64,000 nt of DNA from assembly GCA_040403095.1 (NCBI GenBank), contig JBBALI010000017.1, forward strand, positions 1 through 64,000, read 5' to 3'. The DNA is from JAQVCM01 sp040403095. GTDB lineage: Bacteria > Bacteroidota > Bacteroidia > Flavobacteriales_D > Crocinitomicaceae. Position numbers and translations under genes: made by a program. Below the pieces are notes generated by a model, which was not told the origin of the DNA, did not search any database, and was given only the letters and a program-made list of their open reading frames with translations. How positions within the stretch are numbered: position 1 is the stretch's first letter; each line of letters begins with the position of its first letter. This document shows positions 51,969-60,812 of this stretch, piece by piece.

Positions 51969-53462
51969 TTACAACCTTTCTAAAGGCGTTTTTATCCCAT
52001 TAACTAGTGAATAACAGGCCAATTTATCCTTGAAGACAGCGGTTTTAAAAATGGACTTATTTAACAACATGCGCACACATTCCTGAATTCCTTCCACGAT
52101 CGAAGGATGGGGATGAATTAATTCTGAAAGCACTTCAATTCCAGCGTTCATTTTGATTAACAATCCAACAGCTTGAATAGTAGAAGATGCATGTTCACCA
52201 ACTGCGCGCATTCCAAGAATCTTCATTTCCTTGTCGTTGGTAACTATTATTTTAAAAAATCCTTGTGTTTTGCGCATGGCAATGGCTCTAGCTATGACTG
52301 AGTAATCAATTTTAACGACTTTTACAGGGATGTTTTTTTCAATGCATTGTTGTTCATTGAGTCCAACTGCTGCCACTTCTGGATTTAGAAACATGATGGT
52401 GCAAACATTATCATAACTGATTCGCTCTTGGGTGTTTTCAAAAATCTTTTCAACGGCATGTCTCGCTTCGATTTCACCCATATTTACCAGCGCAATTCTC
52501 CCTGAAACGTCCCCAACTGCATAGATGTTCGAAATATTTGTTTGGGTATCATTGTCTCCAATATGCATTCCTCTTTGAGACATTTTTACACCTGCGTTTT
52601 CTAGACCAAGTTTTTCGATATTTGGAATTCTTCCAACGGACAAAAGTGCTTTTTCAACTTGAATGATTTCATTTTCTTTGTCAGGATAAGAAAGTTCATA
52701 TTCAACTTTTCCATTTTTTATTTCCATTCGAAACAGTGAAGCATTGTGGTGCACAACAACACCGTTTTTCTCCATGTTTTTGCTAACCAAGTCAGAAATA
52801 TCTTTATCTTCAAATGGTAAGATTCTATCTTGGCGGTCGATGATATAAACTTTCGTTTTACCAAAATTAGAGAAGATTGTAGCATATTCACAACCAATTA
52901 CTCCAGCACCTACAATTACCAAACTTTCTGGATAATTTTCAATATGCTCAATTCCATCACTGGTTAAAATGATCTTCTCATCAACTTCAATGTTTGGAAT
53001 GGCTCTTGGTCTGCTTCCTGTTGCTAAAATGATGTTTTCAGCCCAAATTATTTTTTTTTCGCCTTCATTTTCAATTTCGATTTCATGTTTTGAAAGTAGT
53101 TTTGCAGCGCCTCTTTTGTAGTCAAATTGGATATTTTTTGTTTCATTTTGCAGAAGAGAAATATGACACGAATATTGGAATTTTCTTTCGAAAACTGCTT
53201 CTTCTAATGTGTTTTGGACATCCTTCCAAGGAATTTCATATTTTATTCTTTCTATTGAATTTCCAATGGTGTCATTGATATCACTCACTTTTTTAGATAA
53301 TTCCCACATGGTTTTAGAAGAAAGTGCACCATTATACACGCCAGCTCCACCAACCCTGAACTTTTCTATCAAACAAACATTTTTGTTGAAGTCGATTCCC
53401 CGCATTGCAGCAGAATAACCTGCAGGACCACCACCAATCACCACCAAATCAAATTTTTCCAT
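51969..53462 (-). CDS. FAD-dependent pyridine nucleotide-disulfide oxidoreductase homologue lacking the redox disulfide
   Basis: About 497 aa from ATG 53462; an upstream extension to 53573 would overlap the divergent YkgJ gene and is improbable. FAD motif FDLVVIGGGPAGYSAAMRG (about 4-22), NAD motif LVIVGAGVIGCEYATIFSNFG (about 180-200), and the second FAD motif IYAVGDVSGRIALVNMGEIEARHAV (about 325) are those of dihydrolipoamide dehydrogenase and soluble transhydrogenase. The segment that normally holds the disulfide (GGTCLNVGCIPSK) reads GGAGVYNGALSSK (about 38-50): both cysteines are gone. The C-terminal dimer domain retains HPHPSIVEG (about 452), close to the His-Glu pair of the family. It may use FAD and NAD(P) as a transhydrogenase or oxidase. 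Confidence 0.85.
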   Translation of the reverse strand: MEKFDLVVIGGGPAGYSAAMRGIDFNKNVCLIEKFRVGGAGVYNGALSSKTMWELSKKVSDINDTIGNSIERIKYEIPWKDVQNTLEEAVFERKFQYSCHISLLQNETKNIQFDYKRGAAKLLSKHEIEIENEGEKKIIWAENIILATGSRPRAIPNIEVDEKIILTSDGIEHIENYPESLVIVGAGVIGCEYATIFSNFGKTKVYIIDRQDRILPFEDKDISDLVSKNMEKNGVVVHHNASLFRMEIKNGKVEYELSYPDKENEIIQVEKALLSVGRIPNIEKLGLENAGVKMSQRGMHIGDNDTQTNISNIYAVGDVSGRIALVNMGEIEARHAVEKIFENTQERISYDNVCTIMFLNPEVAAVGLNEQQCIEKNIPVKVVKIDYSVIARAIAMRKTQGFFKIIVTNDKEMKILGMRAVGEHASSTIQAVGLLIKMNAGIEVLSELIHPHPSIVEGIQECVRMLLNKSIFKTAVFKDKLACYSLVNGIKTPLERL

Positions 53463-53530
53463 TGAGACTTTGAATTTCGGGATAAAAGTAATAGCTTTCC
53501 TTATGATTTTACATTTTTGACTTAATTTTC

Positions 53531-53538
53531 TAAATTTG
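53531..53538 (+). promoter_or_regulatory. -7 box of the YkgJ-type gene
   Basis: TAAATTTG, exact TAnnTTTG match, only 4 bases before ATG 53543, implying a nearly leaderless mRNA. Confidence 0.45.
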
Positions 53539-53542
53539 TAAA

Positions 53543-54025
53543 ATGATTTACAAGGATTTATTGACTCAAGCAAGTGAAGAATTTCAAGAAAACAAGAAAT
53601 TAGTTCAAAAGTTTAAAAAATCAAATCACAGAGAATTAGACAATTCTTTTCACAAAGAACATGAAAAAGTATTTAAAAAAATAGATTGCTTGGCTTGTGC
53701 CAATTGTTGTAAAACAACAAGTCCCATCTTTCGAGATATCGATATCAAAAGAATTTCCTCAAAAATGAGAATGCCAATTGGAAAATTTATAGAAAGTTAT
53801 TTGAAAGTTGATGAAGACAAAGATTATGTTCTAAAACAATCACCTTGTACTTTTTTAAGCAACGATAATACTTGCGATATATATGAAGATAGACCCCTCG
53901 CATGCAGGGAATATCCCCATACGAATCGCAAAAATATGTATCAGATTTTAGACTTGACGTTAAGAAATTCTCAAATTTGTCCAGCCGTAAGTAGTATTTT
54001 CACAGTATTGAAGGTGAAAAATTAA
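53543..54025 (+). CDS. YkgJ family cysteine-cluster protein
   Basis: A 160-aa protein with the zinc/iron-chelating cysteine pattern of YkgJ/CxxCxxCC proteins: CLACANCCKTTSPIF (about 49-63), then QSPCTFLSNDNTCDIYEDRPLACREYPH (about 93-120) and a final QICPAVS. Eight cysteines fall in the usual places. The N-terminus is a charged helix (EEFQENKKLVQKFKKSNHRELD). The biochemical role of the family is unsettled (metal binding is expected). It is divergent from the flavoprotein gene and may share a regulatory region with it. Confidence 0.82.
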   Translation: MIYKDLLTQASEEFQENKKLVQKFKKSNHRELDNSFHKEHEKVFKKIDCLACANCCKTTSPIFRDIDIKRISSKMRMPIGKFIESYLKVDEDKDYVLKQSPCTFLSNDNTCDIYEDRPLACREYPHTNRKNMYQILDLTLRNSQICPAVSSIFTVLKVKN

Positions 54026-54079
54026 GGTAATACCAACTTTTTTAACTTCCTTTACGTCTTAATTTTATTGAATATTATC

Positions 54080-54087
54080 TAAATTTG
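54080..54087 (+). promoter_or_regulatory. -7 box of the glycine-rich SprB-repeat gene
   Basis: TAAATTTG, exact TAnnTTTG match; leader of about 70 nt before ATG 54163. The closest TTG is at an atypical 9-bp spacing. Confidence 0.4.
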
Positions 54088-54162
54088 AATAGATTTGAAG
54101 AACAAAATTAAATTTTAAATCTTGTTCTTTTTGAAATTAAATTGCAAAAACAAATAAAGACT

Positions 54163-57100
54163 ATGAAAACCATCTTTCTCCTAGGTGTATTGTGCTTATT
54201 TTTAAATGATTCAATTGCTCAAAGAGCAAAGAATGGTATCTATACTGCAAATACTACAAACACAATTGTAAATTCATATACTTCCTTGACTACGAATGCA
54301 AATTCAAATCAATCATCCATCACAGTCACAGATGGAGTACTTACCAATTCTGTCTTAACAACCGCTTTGTCTTCTGGTGATTTACTTTTAATTATTCAAA
54401 TGCAAGGAGCTACATTAGATATTGATCTTACTGCAACCGTAGATTGGGGAGGTAACTACACCACAGCAACTGGACACGCTGGAGATTGGGCCAATTTTCT
54501 TGATCTTTGGGGACAAGTAACAAATTATAATCAAACAGGAAAATATGAATATGCACAAGTAGCTTCAGTTTCTGGTACAACGATAAATCTTACTTGTGGA
54601 CTTAAAAATAGTTATGTTGTTTCAGGAAAAGTTCAGGTTATTAGAGTTCCTAGATTCAGTCAATTGACAATTAACGCTGCTGCTAGTATTGTTCCTACTT
54701 CTTGGAATGGAACATCAGGTGGGGTAGTTGTAATTGAAGTTGATGGAAATTTAGTAATTAATGCTGGAGGGAAAATCGAAGCAAATGGCAAAGGTTTTAG
54801 AGGTGGTCAACAAGTTGACAATGTATCTTCAACAGCTGGTGCTGGAAGTGTGAATGATTTTCCATTTCCTGGCACTTCAAGCAGTGATGCAGCTTCAGAA
54901 AAAGGAGAAGGAATTGGGGGTTACACCTCGGAATATATTGCATTATATTCTAGATTTGGTGTCTCTGCACCTGCCAATGGAGGTGGTGGTGCAAGCCACC
55001 ATAATTCTGGAGGTGGAGGTGGATCAAATGTTGGTTCAGGAGTTTACACGGGAAAAGGAGTACCAAATCCAACATACAATGCTATTTGGAATCTAGAAGC
55101 TGTTCCAATTGGTGGTGTTAACAGTGCTGGTGGAGGTCGTGGTGGATACAGCTATTCAAATTCAAATCAAAATGAAGCTGTGCTTGGACCAAATCAATTG
55201 GCATGGTCTGGGGATTATAGGAGAAATAACGGTGGTTTAGGTGGTAAACCTTTGGCTTTTGACGCGACTCGCGTTTTCATGGGAGGTGGCGGTGGCGCTG
55301 GTGATCAAGATAATAATTTTGGTGGTGCAGGTGGAATAGGCGGTGGAATTGTCCTGTTGCAAGTTTTTGGTGCAATTTCAGGTCAAAATTCTACAACTTG
55401 CACGATTGAAGCAAACGGTGCAAATGGTGTCGCTTCAAATGCTTCAAATTTAACTGCGACTTTGGCATCAAAGTTTGGAAACGACGGCGCAGGCGGAGGA
55501 GGAGGAGGAGGTGCAATTATCATTTCAAACAATGGTAATGTACCTTCTAGTATTGGACTTTTAGCTAAAGGAGGAGCAGGAGGTAATCAAAATCTTTCTG
55601 TTGGGCCTTTACAAACTGTAAATGAAGCTGACGGTCCCGGAGGTGGAGGAGCAGGAGGTCAAATTTCAATAACAGCAGGTTCTGCAACTACAGATATTTC
55701 TGGAGGTACAAATGGTATTACAAATAGCACCCAAGTAAATGCTTTTCCGCCTAATGGAGCAACGTCAGGAGGATCAGGATTATCAAATAATGGGGTGAAT
55801 TTTTATGATTTAACAGTGCAGAATGCTGCAATTTGCGGATCTGGATCTGTTACTCTAAATGTAACTGTTGTCGGAACTTTGCCAGCAGGAACAACTGTTG
55901 GGTGGTACACGAATCAGTTTAGTGGTTCTGCTTTTCATACAGGATTGACATATACAACTCCAAATCTAAATACTACTACTACTTATTATGTTGGAGTTTG
56001 TCCTGGTAGTTTTAGAAAACCAATTCAAGTTACTGTTGGAACTAATCCCGTAATCTCTGGTACTGCTGTTATTACAAATGTAAGTTGCGCAGGAAATGAT
56101 GGTGCAATTAGTGGTCTGACTGCTTCTGGTGGAACTCCAAACTATACATATACATGGAATGGTAATGCAAGCACTTCCGCAAATCTTACCAATGCGAATG
56201 CTGGAAACTATATATTAACAGTCACTGATGCAAACGGTTGCATTGCAACAAATGGCCCATATATAATTACAAGTGCTGGTGGCCCTGTAATTAATGCAAG
56301 TTTAGTAAATATTACAAATCCAACATGTGCAGGTGGGAATGGTTCAATTTCTGGAATAACACAAACTGGTGGAATTACGACTACTTGGAGCAACAGCGGT
56401 GGAAATACGATCAATGCAAATAATCTGAATGCAGGAAGTTATACGCTTACGGTAACTGACGCCAGTAATTGCTCAGCAACTGCTGGTCCTTATATTTTAA
56501 TATCACCATCAGGTCCAACTATTGATGCAACAAATGTTTCTATCTCAAACGAAAATTGCGGAAATGGGAATGGTTCTATTTCTGGAATTATCTCAAATGG
56601 TGTTGGATTAATTAATAGTTGGACAAACACTTCTCAAACGAATTTAGATATTACAAATTTATCCGCGGGTTCATATACATTAACTGTTTTGGATAATCAA
56701 GGTTGCACAGCTACCAGTGGACCGTTTATTGTTGGTTTGAATGTAGCACCAACCATTGATATTACTGGTATCATTTTAAATGCTGAGACTTGTGGATTGA
56801 ATAACGGCTCAATTTCTGGAATTCAAATTTCAGGAGGAGTAGCTCCTATTTCATACTCTTGGACAAATACCTCCCAGACTACTTTGAGTATTTCAAATTT
56901 AAATGCGGGTAATTACATTTTAACTGTTTTAGATGGAAATGGATGTTCAGCAATCTCAAATTCATTTTCAATCGTAGATACTCCGATGCCAACTATTAAT
57001 GACATGAACATTTTAATTACTAACGAGTCTTGCGCTGGAAGTGATGGTTCTATTTCTGGAATTACAACAACAGGATCAGGATTGACATTTGCATGGAATG

Positions 57101-58179
57101 GAGTTGATGGAACATTGAATCAAAGCAATTTAGTTGCAAATACTTATTCTTTGGTTGTTACAGATGCAAATGGCTGTTCTGTTTCAAGCGGACCATACAC
57201 TGTTTCTGGAAGCACACCAATGAATATTGATATTACAAATTTGATTTCAACAACTTCAGCTTGTACTTCAAATACAGGAACTATTTCTGGAATTACAATT
57301 GTTGGAGGTATTAATCCAGTTTTTACTTGGTCAAATGGTGGAACTACATTAAGTCAAGCAGGTTTGGGAGCGGGTACATATACAATTTCAGTGACAGATA
57401 ATCAAGGTTGTACTGATTCTGAAACAATTAACATTGCATTAAATTCTGGACCATCTATTAATAGTTCCGCGGTCAATGTGATTCAAACAAGTTGTGGACA
57501 AGGAAATGGTGAAATATTAGGATTGATTGATAATTCTATTAATTCAACATACAGTTGGTCGGGTTCTACCGAAACAACCTTAAACATTTCTGATTTATCT
57601 TCTGGTAATTATATTTTAACTGCAACAGGTCCTGATGGTTGTGAAACACAATATGGACCGGTTACGATTAATAGTTCAACCGTACCGACTGCAGATTTTT
57701 CTTATTCTCCCTTAGATGTAAATCCTGGAGATTTGGTTCAATTTTCTGATTTATCGTCAACTGATGTTGTAGCTTGGGATTGGCAAGCAGATACAGCTAC
57801 CTTTATAATTGAAAATCCAAGCTATGTTTTCGTAACAGAAGGAACATATCAAGTTATATTGTTAGTCACGGACGCAAATGGTTGTTCTGCAACAATTATT
57901 AAAATAATTCCAGTTTATAATGAATTAACAATTCCAAATGTTTTAACGACAAATGAAGATGGGAAGAATGATAAGTTCGAAATCAAAGGTTTAGAAAAGA
58001 ATACTTCGGTACAAATTTTAAATCGTTGGGGTGATATTGTATTTAAATCAGAGAATTATTTAAATGATTGGAAAGGACAAGATATGAGTGGAAATACCTT
58101 AAGTAATGGGGTTTATACTTATTATGTTACAACTCCTAAAGGGGATATTAAACAAGGTTTTGTTCATCTTATTGATTAA
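54163..58179 (+). CDS. Glycine-rich SprB-repeat surface protein with T9SS type B sorting domain
   Basis: About 1338 aa from ATG 54163; the frame opens earlier at a TTG (54142) that is less likely because the signal peptide (TIFLLGVLCLFLNDSIAQ) begins at the ATG. Residues about 25-190 form a beta-rich domain. About 190-530 are glycine-rich, with runs such as GGGGGAGDQDNNFGGAGGIGGG and GGGGGGGAIIISNNG, then an AICGSGSVTLNVTVVG segment. About 630-1175 hold seven SprB repeats, each with NxxCxGxNGSISGI, a Trp-Asn/Ser middle and LxAGxYxLTVTDxxGC. A PKD domain (about 1175-1245, ADFSYSPLDVNPGD) and CHU_C/type B domain (RWGDIVFKS, KQGFVHLID) end it. SprB-type repeats are found in gliding adhesins, so a surface adhesin role is likely. 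Confidence 0.85.
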   Translation: MKTIFLLGVLCLFLNDSIAQRAKNGIYTANTTNTIVNSYTSLTTNANSNQSSITVTDGVLTNSVLTTALSSGDLLLIIQMQGATLDIDLTATVDWGGNYTTATGHAGDWANFLDLWGQVTNYNQTGKYEYAQVASVSGTTINLTCGLKNSYVVSGKVQVIRVPRFSQLTINAAASIVPTSWNGTSGGVVVIEVDGNLVINAGGKIEANGKGFRGGQQVDNVSSTAGAGSVNDFPFPGTSSSDAASEKGEGIGGYTSEYIALYSRFGVSAPANGGGGASHHNSGGGGGSNVGSGVYTGKGVPNPTYNAIWNLEAVPIGGVNSAGGGRGGYSYSNSNQNEAVLGPNQLAWSGDYRRNNGGLGGKPLAFDATRVFMGGGGGAGDQDNNFGGAGGIGGGIVLLQVFGAISGQNSTTCTIEANGANGVASNASNLTATLASKFGNDGAGGGGGGGAIIISNNGNVPSSIGLLAKGGAGGNQNLSVGPLQTVNEADGPGGGGAGGQISITAGSATTDISGGTNGITNSTQVNAFPPNGATSGGSGLSNNGVNFYDLTVQNAAICGSGSVTLNVTVVGTLPAGTTVGWYTNQFSGSAFHTGLTYTTPNLNTTTTYYVGVCPGSFRKPIQVTVGTNPVISGTAVITNVSCAGNDGAISGLTASGGTPNYTYTWNGNASTSANLTNANAGNYILTVTDANGCIATNGPYIITSAGGPVINASLVNITNPTCAGGNGSISGITQTGGITTTWSNSGGNTINANNLNAGSYTLTVTDASNCSATAGPYILISPSGPTIDATNVSISNENCGNGNGSISGIISNGVGLINSWTNTSQTNLDITNLSAGSYTLTVLDNQGCTATSGPFIVGLNVAPTIDITGIILNAETCGLNNGSISGIQISGGVAPISYSWTNTSQTTLSISNLNAGNYILTVLDGNGCSAISNSFSIVDTPMPTINDMNILITNESCAGSDGSISGITTTGSGLTFAWNGVDGTLNQSNLVANTYSLVVTDANGCSVSSGPYTVSGSTPMNIDITNLISTTSACTSNTGTISGITIVGGINPVFTWSNGGTTLSQAGLGAGTYTISVTDNQGCTDSETINIALNSGPSINSSAVNVIQTSCGQGNGEILGLIDNSINSTYSWSGSTETTLNISDLSSGNYILTATGPDGCETQYGPVTINSSTVPTADFSYSPLDVNPGDLVQFSDLSSTDVVAWDWQADTATFIIENPSYVFVTEGTYQVILLVTDANGCSATIIKIIPVYNELTIPNVLTTNEDGKNDKFEIKGLEKNTSVQILNRWGDIVFKSENYLNDWKGQDMSGNTLSNGVYTYYVTTPKGDIKQGFVHLID

Positions 58180-58186
58180 TAATTGT

Positions 58187-58214
58187 TTTGAATTAAAAAA
58201 AAATAGTATTTTTG
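58187..58214 (+). promoter_or_regulatory. Promoter of the SiaB-like kinase gene
   Basis: TTTG at 58187-58190, a 16-bp spacer and TATTTTTG at 58207-58214. It lies just after the stop of the SprB-repeat gene and 20 bases before TTG 58234. Confidence 0.5.
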
Positions 58215-58233
58215 TTTTAATAATTAAATTCTT

Positions 58234-58833
58234 TTGAAGTACACTACTGAAGATATAATTGATTCTGCATCGAAATCTGTGTTTAACACTATTCGTGACC
58301 GCTATATTAAGGAGGATTCTCTAAATATAGTAATGTCTCATTGTGGAGCGTTTTCTCAGGATTTAGTAAATAGTTTGGGCGAAGGTGCGGAAGAAATTTT
58401 GATAGCTTCAAACGAAAAAAGACAAATGATTAGAAAAATATTTTCTGTCTTAATTGAAGGTCTTCAAAATATCAAAATCCACGGTGAGCCAAATAAAGAT
58501 CATGTTAAATCAGGGATTCTTGTTTTGGCTAAAGGCGAGGAATGTTACAAAATTACTTTTGGAAATCTAATTTTAAATGATTTTGTTCCATCTATGAGAG
58601 AACGTTTAACCGAATTAAACCTTTTAGATGAAATACAGTTAAAAGAAAGATACATGCAAGTCTTAAGTGAAGGTATTCTTTCAAACAAAGGTGGTGCAGG
58701 TTTAGGATTCATTACTATGAGAATGAAGGCAAAATCTAACTTGAATTTTAACTTTGAGAAAATCTCTGAAGATAAGTCTGTTTTTACCTTTGAATTAGTA
58801 ATTAAAAGATTAACTGATTCCGAAAAAGCTTAG
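58234..58833 (+). CDS. SiaB-like (DUF6272) protein kinase
   Basis: A 199-aa cytoplasmic protein of the SiaB/DUF6272 kind, which in Pseudomonas phosphorylates the SiaC partner protein. It begins at TTG 58234: an in-frame TAA lies at 58225-58227 and the next in-frame Met comes only at about residue 33. The GHKL-like ATPase motifs are visible: LIEGLQNIKIHGEP (N-box, about 73-86) and NKGGAGLGFITMRMKA (G-box, about 151-166), followed by a strand VFTFELVIK. There is no adjacent SiaC (DUF1987) gene. A SpoIIE-type phosphatase and STAS-like protein lie 3-5 kb further on, on the other strand. Confidence 0.78.
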   Translation: MKYTTEDIIDSASKSVFNTIRDRYIKEDSLNIVMSHCGAFSQDLVNSLGEGAEEILIASNEKRQMIRKIFSVLIEGLQNIKIHGEPNKDHVKSGILVLAKGEECYKITFGNLILNDFVPSMRERLTELNLLDEIQLKERYMQVLSEGILSNKGGAGLGFITMRMKAKSNLNFNFEKISEDKSVFTFELVIKRLTDSEKA

Positions 58834-58861
58834 TTTCTCTAATTTAGGCAATAATTTATTT

Positions 58862-59767
58862 ATGATTAAAGTAGCATTCGATAAATCGTATGCGCATCCG
58901 TTGCCCGAAAATCACCGTTTTCCAATGGAGAAATATGATTTATTGCCAAAACAACTTTTATTAGAAGGTACTTTAGAAGAATGTAATTTCTTCGTTCCTA
59001 ATTCTCTAGATTTTAATTGTGCAAAAGAAGTGCATGATTTGGATTATTTAAATCGACTAAATGCACTCGAACTTTCTCCTAGAGAACAAAGAGTTTCCGG
59101 ATTTCCTCATACTAGAGCTCTTATTGAAAGGGAATATAAAATTATGGAGGGCACAAGGATGTGCGCTAAACTTGCAAAAGAAAGCCATGGAGTAGCATTT
59201 AATATTGCAGGAGGAACTCACCATGCATTTTCTGATAGAGCCGAAGGATTTTGTCTGTTGAATGATCAAGCGATTGCAGCGCGTTGGTTATTGAATCAAA
59301 ATTTAGTGAGTCAAATTTTAATTATAGACCTAGATGTCCATCAAGGAAATGGAACTGCTGAAATTTTTAAAAATGACTCCAAAGTTTTTACTTTCAGTAT
59401 GCATGGAGACCATAATTATCCATTGCATAAAGAAAAATCAGATTTAGATGTTTCGTTGTTGGATGGAATGACTGATGAGGTTTACCTCAATCTTTTAGCT
59501 AAAAATTTAGAATACATTCTACGCGAAATAACACCTGATTTTATTTTTTATCAGTGTGGGGTTGATATTTTGAAAACAGATAAATTAGGTAGATTGAATA
59601 TTTCAATTGAAGGATGTAAAAAAAGAGATGAAATTGTTTTTCAATTAGTTAAACAATTAAATGTCCCAATTGTCTGTAGTATGGGTGGGGGGTACAGTCC
59701 TGATATCAAAACAATAATTGAAGCACATGCCAATACATTCCGTGTGGCAGTTAAACTTTTTGAATAA
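58862..59767 (+). CDS. Histone deacetylase family (AcuC-like) amidohydrolase
   Basis: A 301-aa class II-like deacetylase. The catalytic set is complete: paired histidines in NIAGGTHHAFSDRAEGFCLLND (about 116-137), metal-binding Asp/His in LIIDLDVHQGNGTAEIF (about 153-169), a second metal Asp in QCGVDILKTDKLGRL (about 228-242) and the catalytic Tyr in SMGGGYSPDI (about 274-283). Such bacterial enzymes deacetylate polyamines or lysines; the target here is unknown. It starts 28 bases after the SiaB-like gene and overlaps the TspO gene by one base (TAATG), so it is part of a three-gene transcript. Confidence 0.88.
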   Translation: MIKVAFDKSYAHPLPENHRFPMEKYDLLPKQLLLEGTLEECNFFVPNSLDFNCAKEVHDLDYLNRLNALELSPREQRVSGFPHTRALIEREYKIMEGTRMCAKLAKESHGVAFNIAGGTHHAFSDRAEGFCLLNDQAIAARWLLNQNLVSQILIIDLDVHQGNGTAEIFKNDSKVFTFSMHGDHNYPLHKEKSDLDVSLLDGMTDEVYLNLLAKNLEYILREITPDFIFYQCGVDILKTDKLGRLNISIEGCKKRDEIVFQLVKQLNVPIVCSMGGGYSPDIKTIIEAHANTFRVAVKLFE

Positions 59768-60246
59768 TGAAATTAATTTTTAAAATCCTAATTTGTGTTT
59801 TTGTTTGTTTGGTGTTTGGCGGATTGTCTGGAATTGCAACTGTTTCTGAAATTAAAAATTGGTACTTAAACCTAAATAAACCATCATTTAATCCTCCAAA
59901 CTGGTTATTTGGTCCAGCTTGGTCAACCCTCTACACTTTTATGGGAATTGCGTTTGCCCTTATCTGGGACAGTTTAGAAAAAGCAAATATCAAAATTTTT
60001 AGTTCTAATGCTATTCGATTTTTTTTAATTCAATTTATTTTAAATTTGGCCTGGTCAAGTATTTTCTTTTCATTGCACATGGTTGCTTTTGCCTTGATTG
60101 AAATGTTGTTATTGTGGGGTTTTATTCTTTTGACGATAATTCAGTTTTACCAAATAAACAAAGTTGCAGGGATTTTACTTGTTCCCTATATTTTATGGGT
60201 GTCATTTGCGACCTTGTTGACTGCTTCAATTTTGTATTTGAATTAA
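59767..60246 (+). CDS. tspO: TspO/MBR family tryptophan-rich membrane protein
   Basis: A 159-aa five-helix membrane protein with the TspO signature LNKPSFNPPNWLFGPAWSTLYTFMGIAFALIWDS (about 36-69), including the conserved WxFGPAW segment and, later, LNLAWSSIFFSLHMVAFALIEMLLLW (about 95-120). TspO binds tetrapyrroles and cholesterol-like ligands and influences porphyrin/stress responses in bacteria. Its ATG shares the A of the TAA stop of the deacetylase gene (one-base overlap). Tryptophans are at the expected family positions in the loop and helix 4. Confidence 0.88.
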   Translation: MKLIFKILICVFVCLVFGGLSGIATVSEIKNWYLNLNKPSFNPPNWLFGPAWSTLYTFMGIAFALIWDSLEKANIKIFSSNAIRFFLIQFILNLAWSSIFFSLHMVAFALIEMLLLWGFILLTIIQFYQINKVAGILLVPYILWVSFATLLTASILYLN

Positions 60247-60371
60247 AAAGTCAAATTGGCGAAGGCAATTCCAAGTTAATTTTTCTTTGGTTTTGTTGAA
60301 TAAAAACCAGTACAACTTCCCTCATTTATTCAAGTTATTTCTAAAAAGATTATAATTTAAATGTCAATTTA

Positions 60372-60812
60372 TTAGATGGTTTTAACCTTCTTTTCCATTA
60401 AAAAATGTTGTAAAACATCAAAAAGTTTATAGGACGGTTCTATCAATTTATAACCTAAATTGAGATAAAAATCTACTGCGTAATCTCTCGCGTGCAAAAT
60501 AATTTTTTCCATTCCCAATTCTTCACTTTTACATTCAGTTGCAAACATGATCTTCCTTCCATAACCTTTACCTTGATGATCAAAATCAACTGCCACAAAT
60601 CTTACCTGGGCAATTTTATTTTCCATTAAGTCTAAACGAGCGATTGCTTGAATTTGATTATTTTCAAAAAGTGCAAAATGAATTCCTATTTTATCTCCTT
60701 CATTTTTTTCAGATCCTCGAGGTTGAGAAAGCGGCGCACGCAAAACCCTGAATCTTAAATCATAATAAGATTCCCATTCTTTTTCATTTTTTGGGGATCT
60801 AATTTCTACCAT
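60372..60812 (-). CDS. GNAT family N-acetyltransferase
   Basis: A 146-aa protein of the GNAT (ElaA/PhnO-like) fold: N-terminal VEIRSPKNEKEWESYYDLRFRVLR (about 2-25), the acetyl-CoA motif VRFVAVDFDHQGKGYGRKIMFATE (about 69-92, with the Q-x-G-x-G loop) and DYAVDFYLNLGYKLI (about 107-121). The acceptor is unknown. It overlaps the CoA-transferase stop by 7 bases, so it is the last gene of the minus-strand operon that begins with the STAS-like and SpoIIE genes. Confidence 0.82.
   Translation of the reverse strand: MVEIRSPKNEKEWESYYDLRFRVLRAPLSQPRGSEKNEGDKIGIHFALFENNQIQAIARLDLMENKIAQVRFVAVDFDHQGKGYGRKIMFATECKSEELGMEKIILHARDYAVDFYLNLGYKLIEPSYKLFDVLQHFLMEKKVKTI

Noticed and set aside
60247..60371. 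Terminator between tspO and the GNAT gene
   Set aside because: Only a 5-bp AATTG/CAATT pairing is found; too weak to report.
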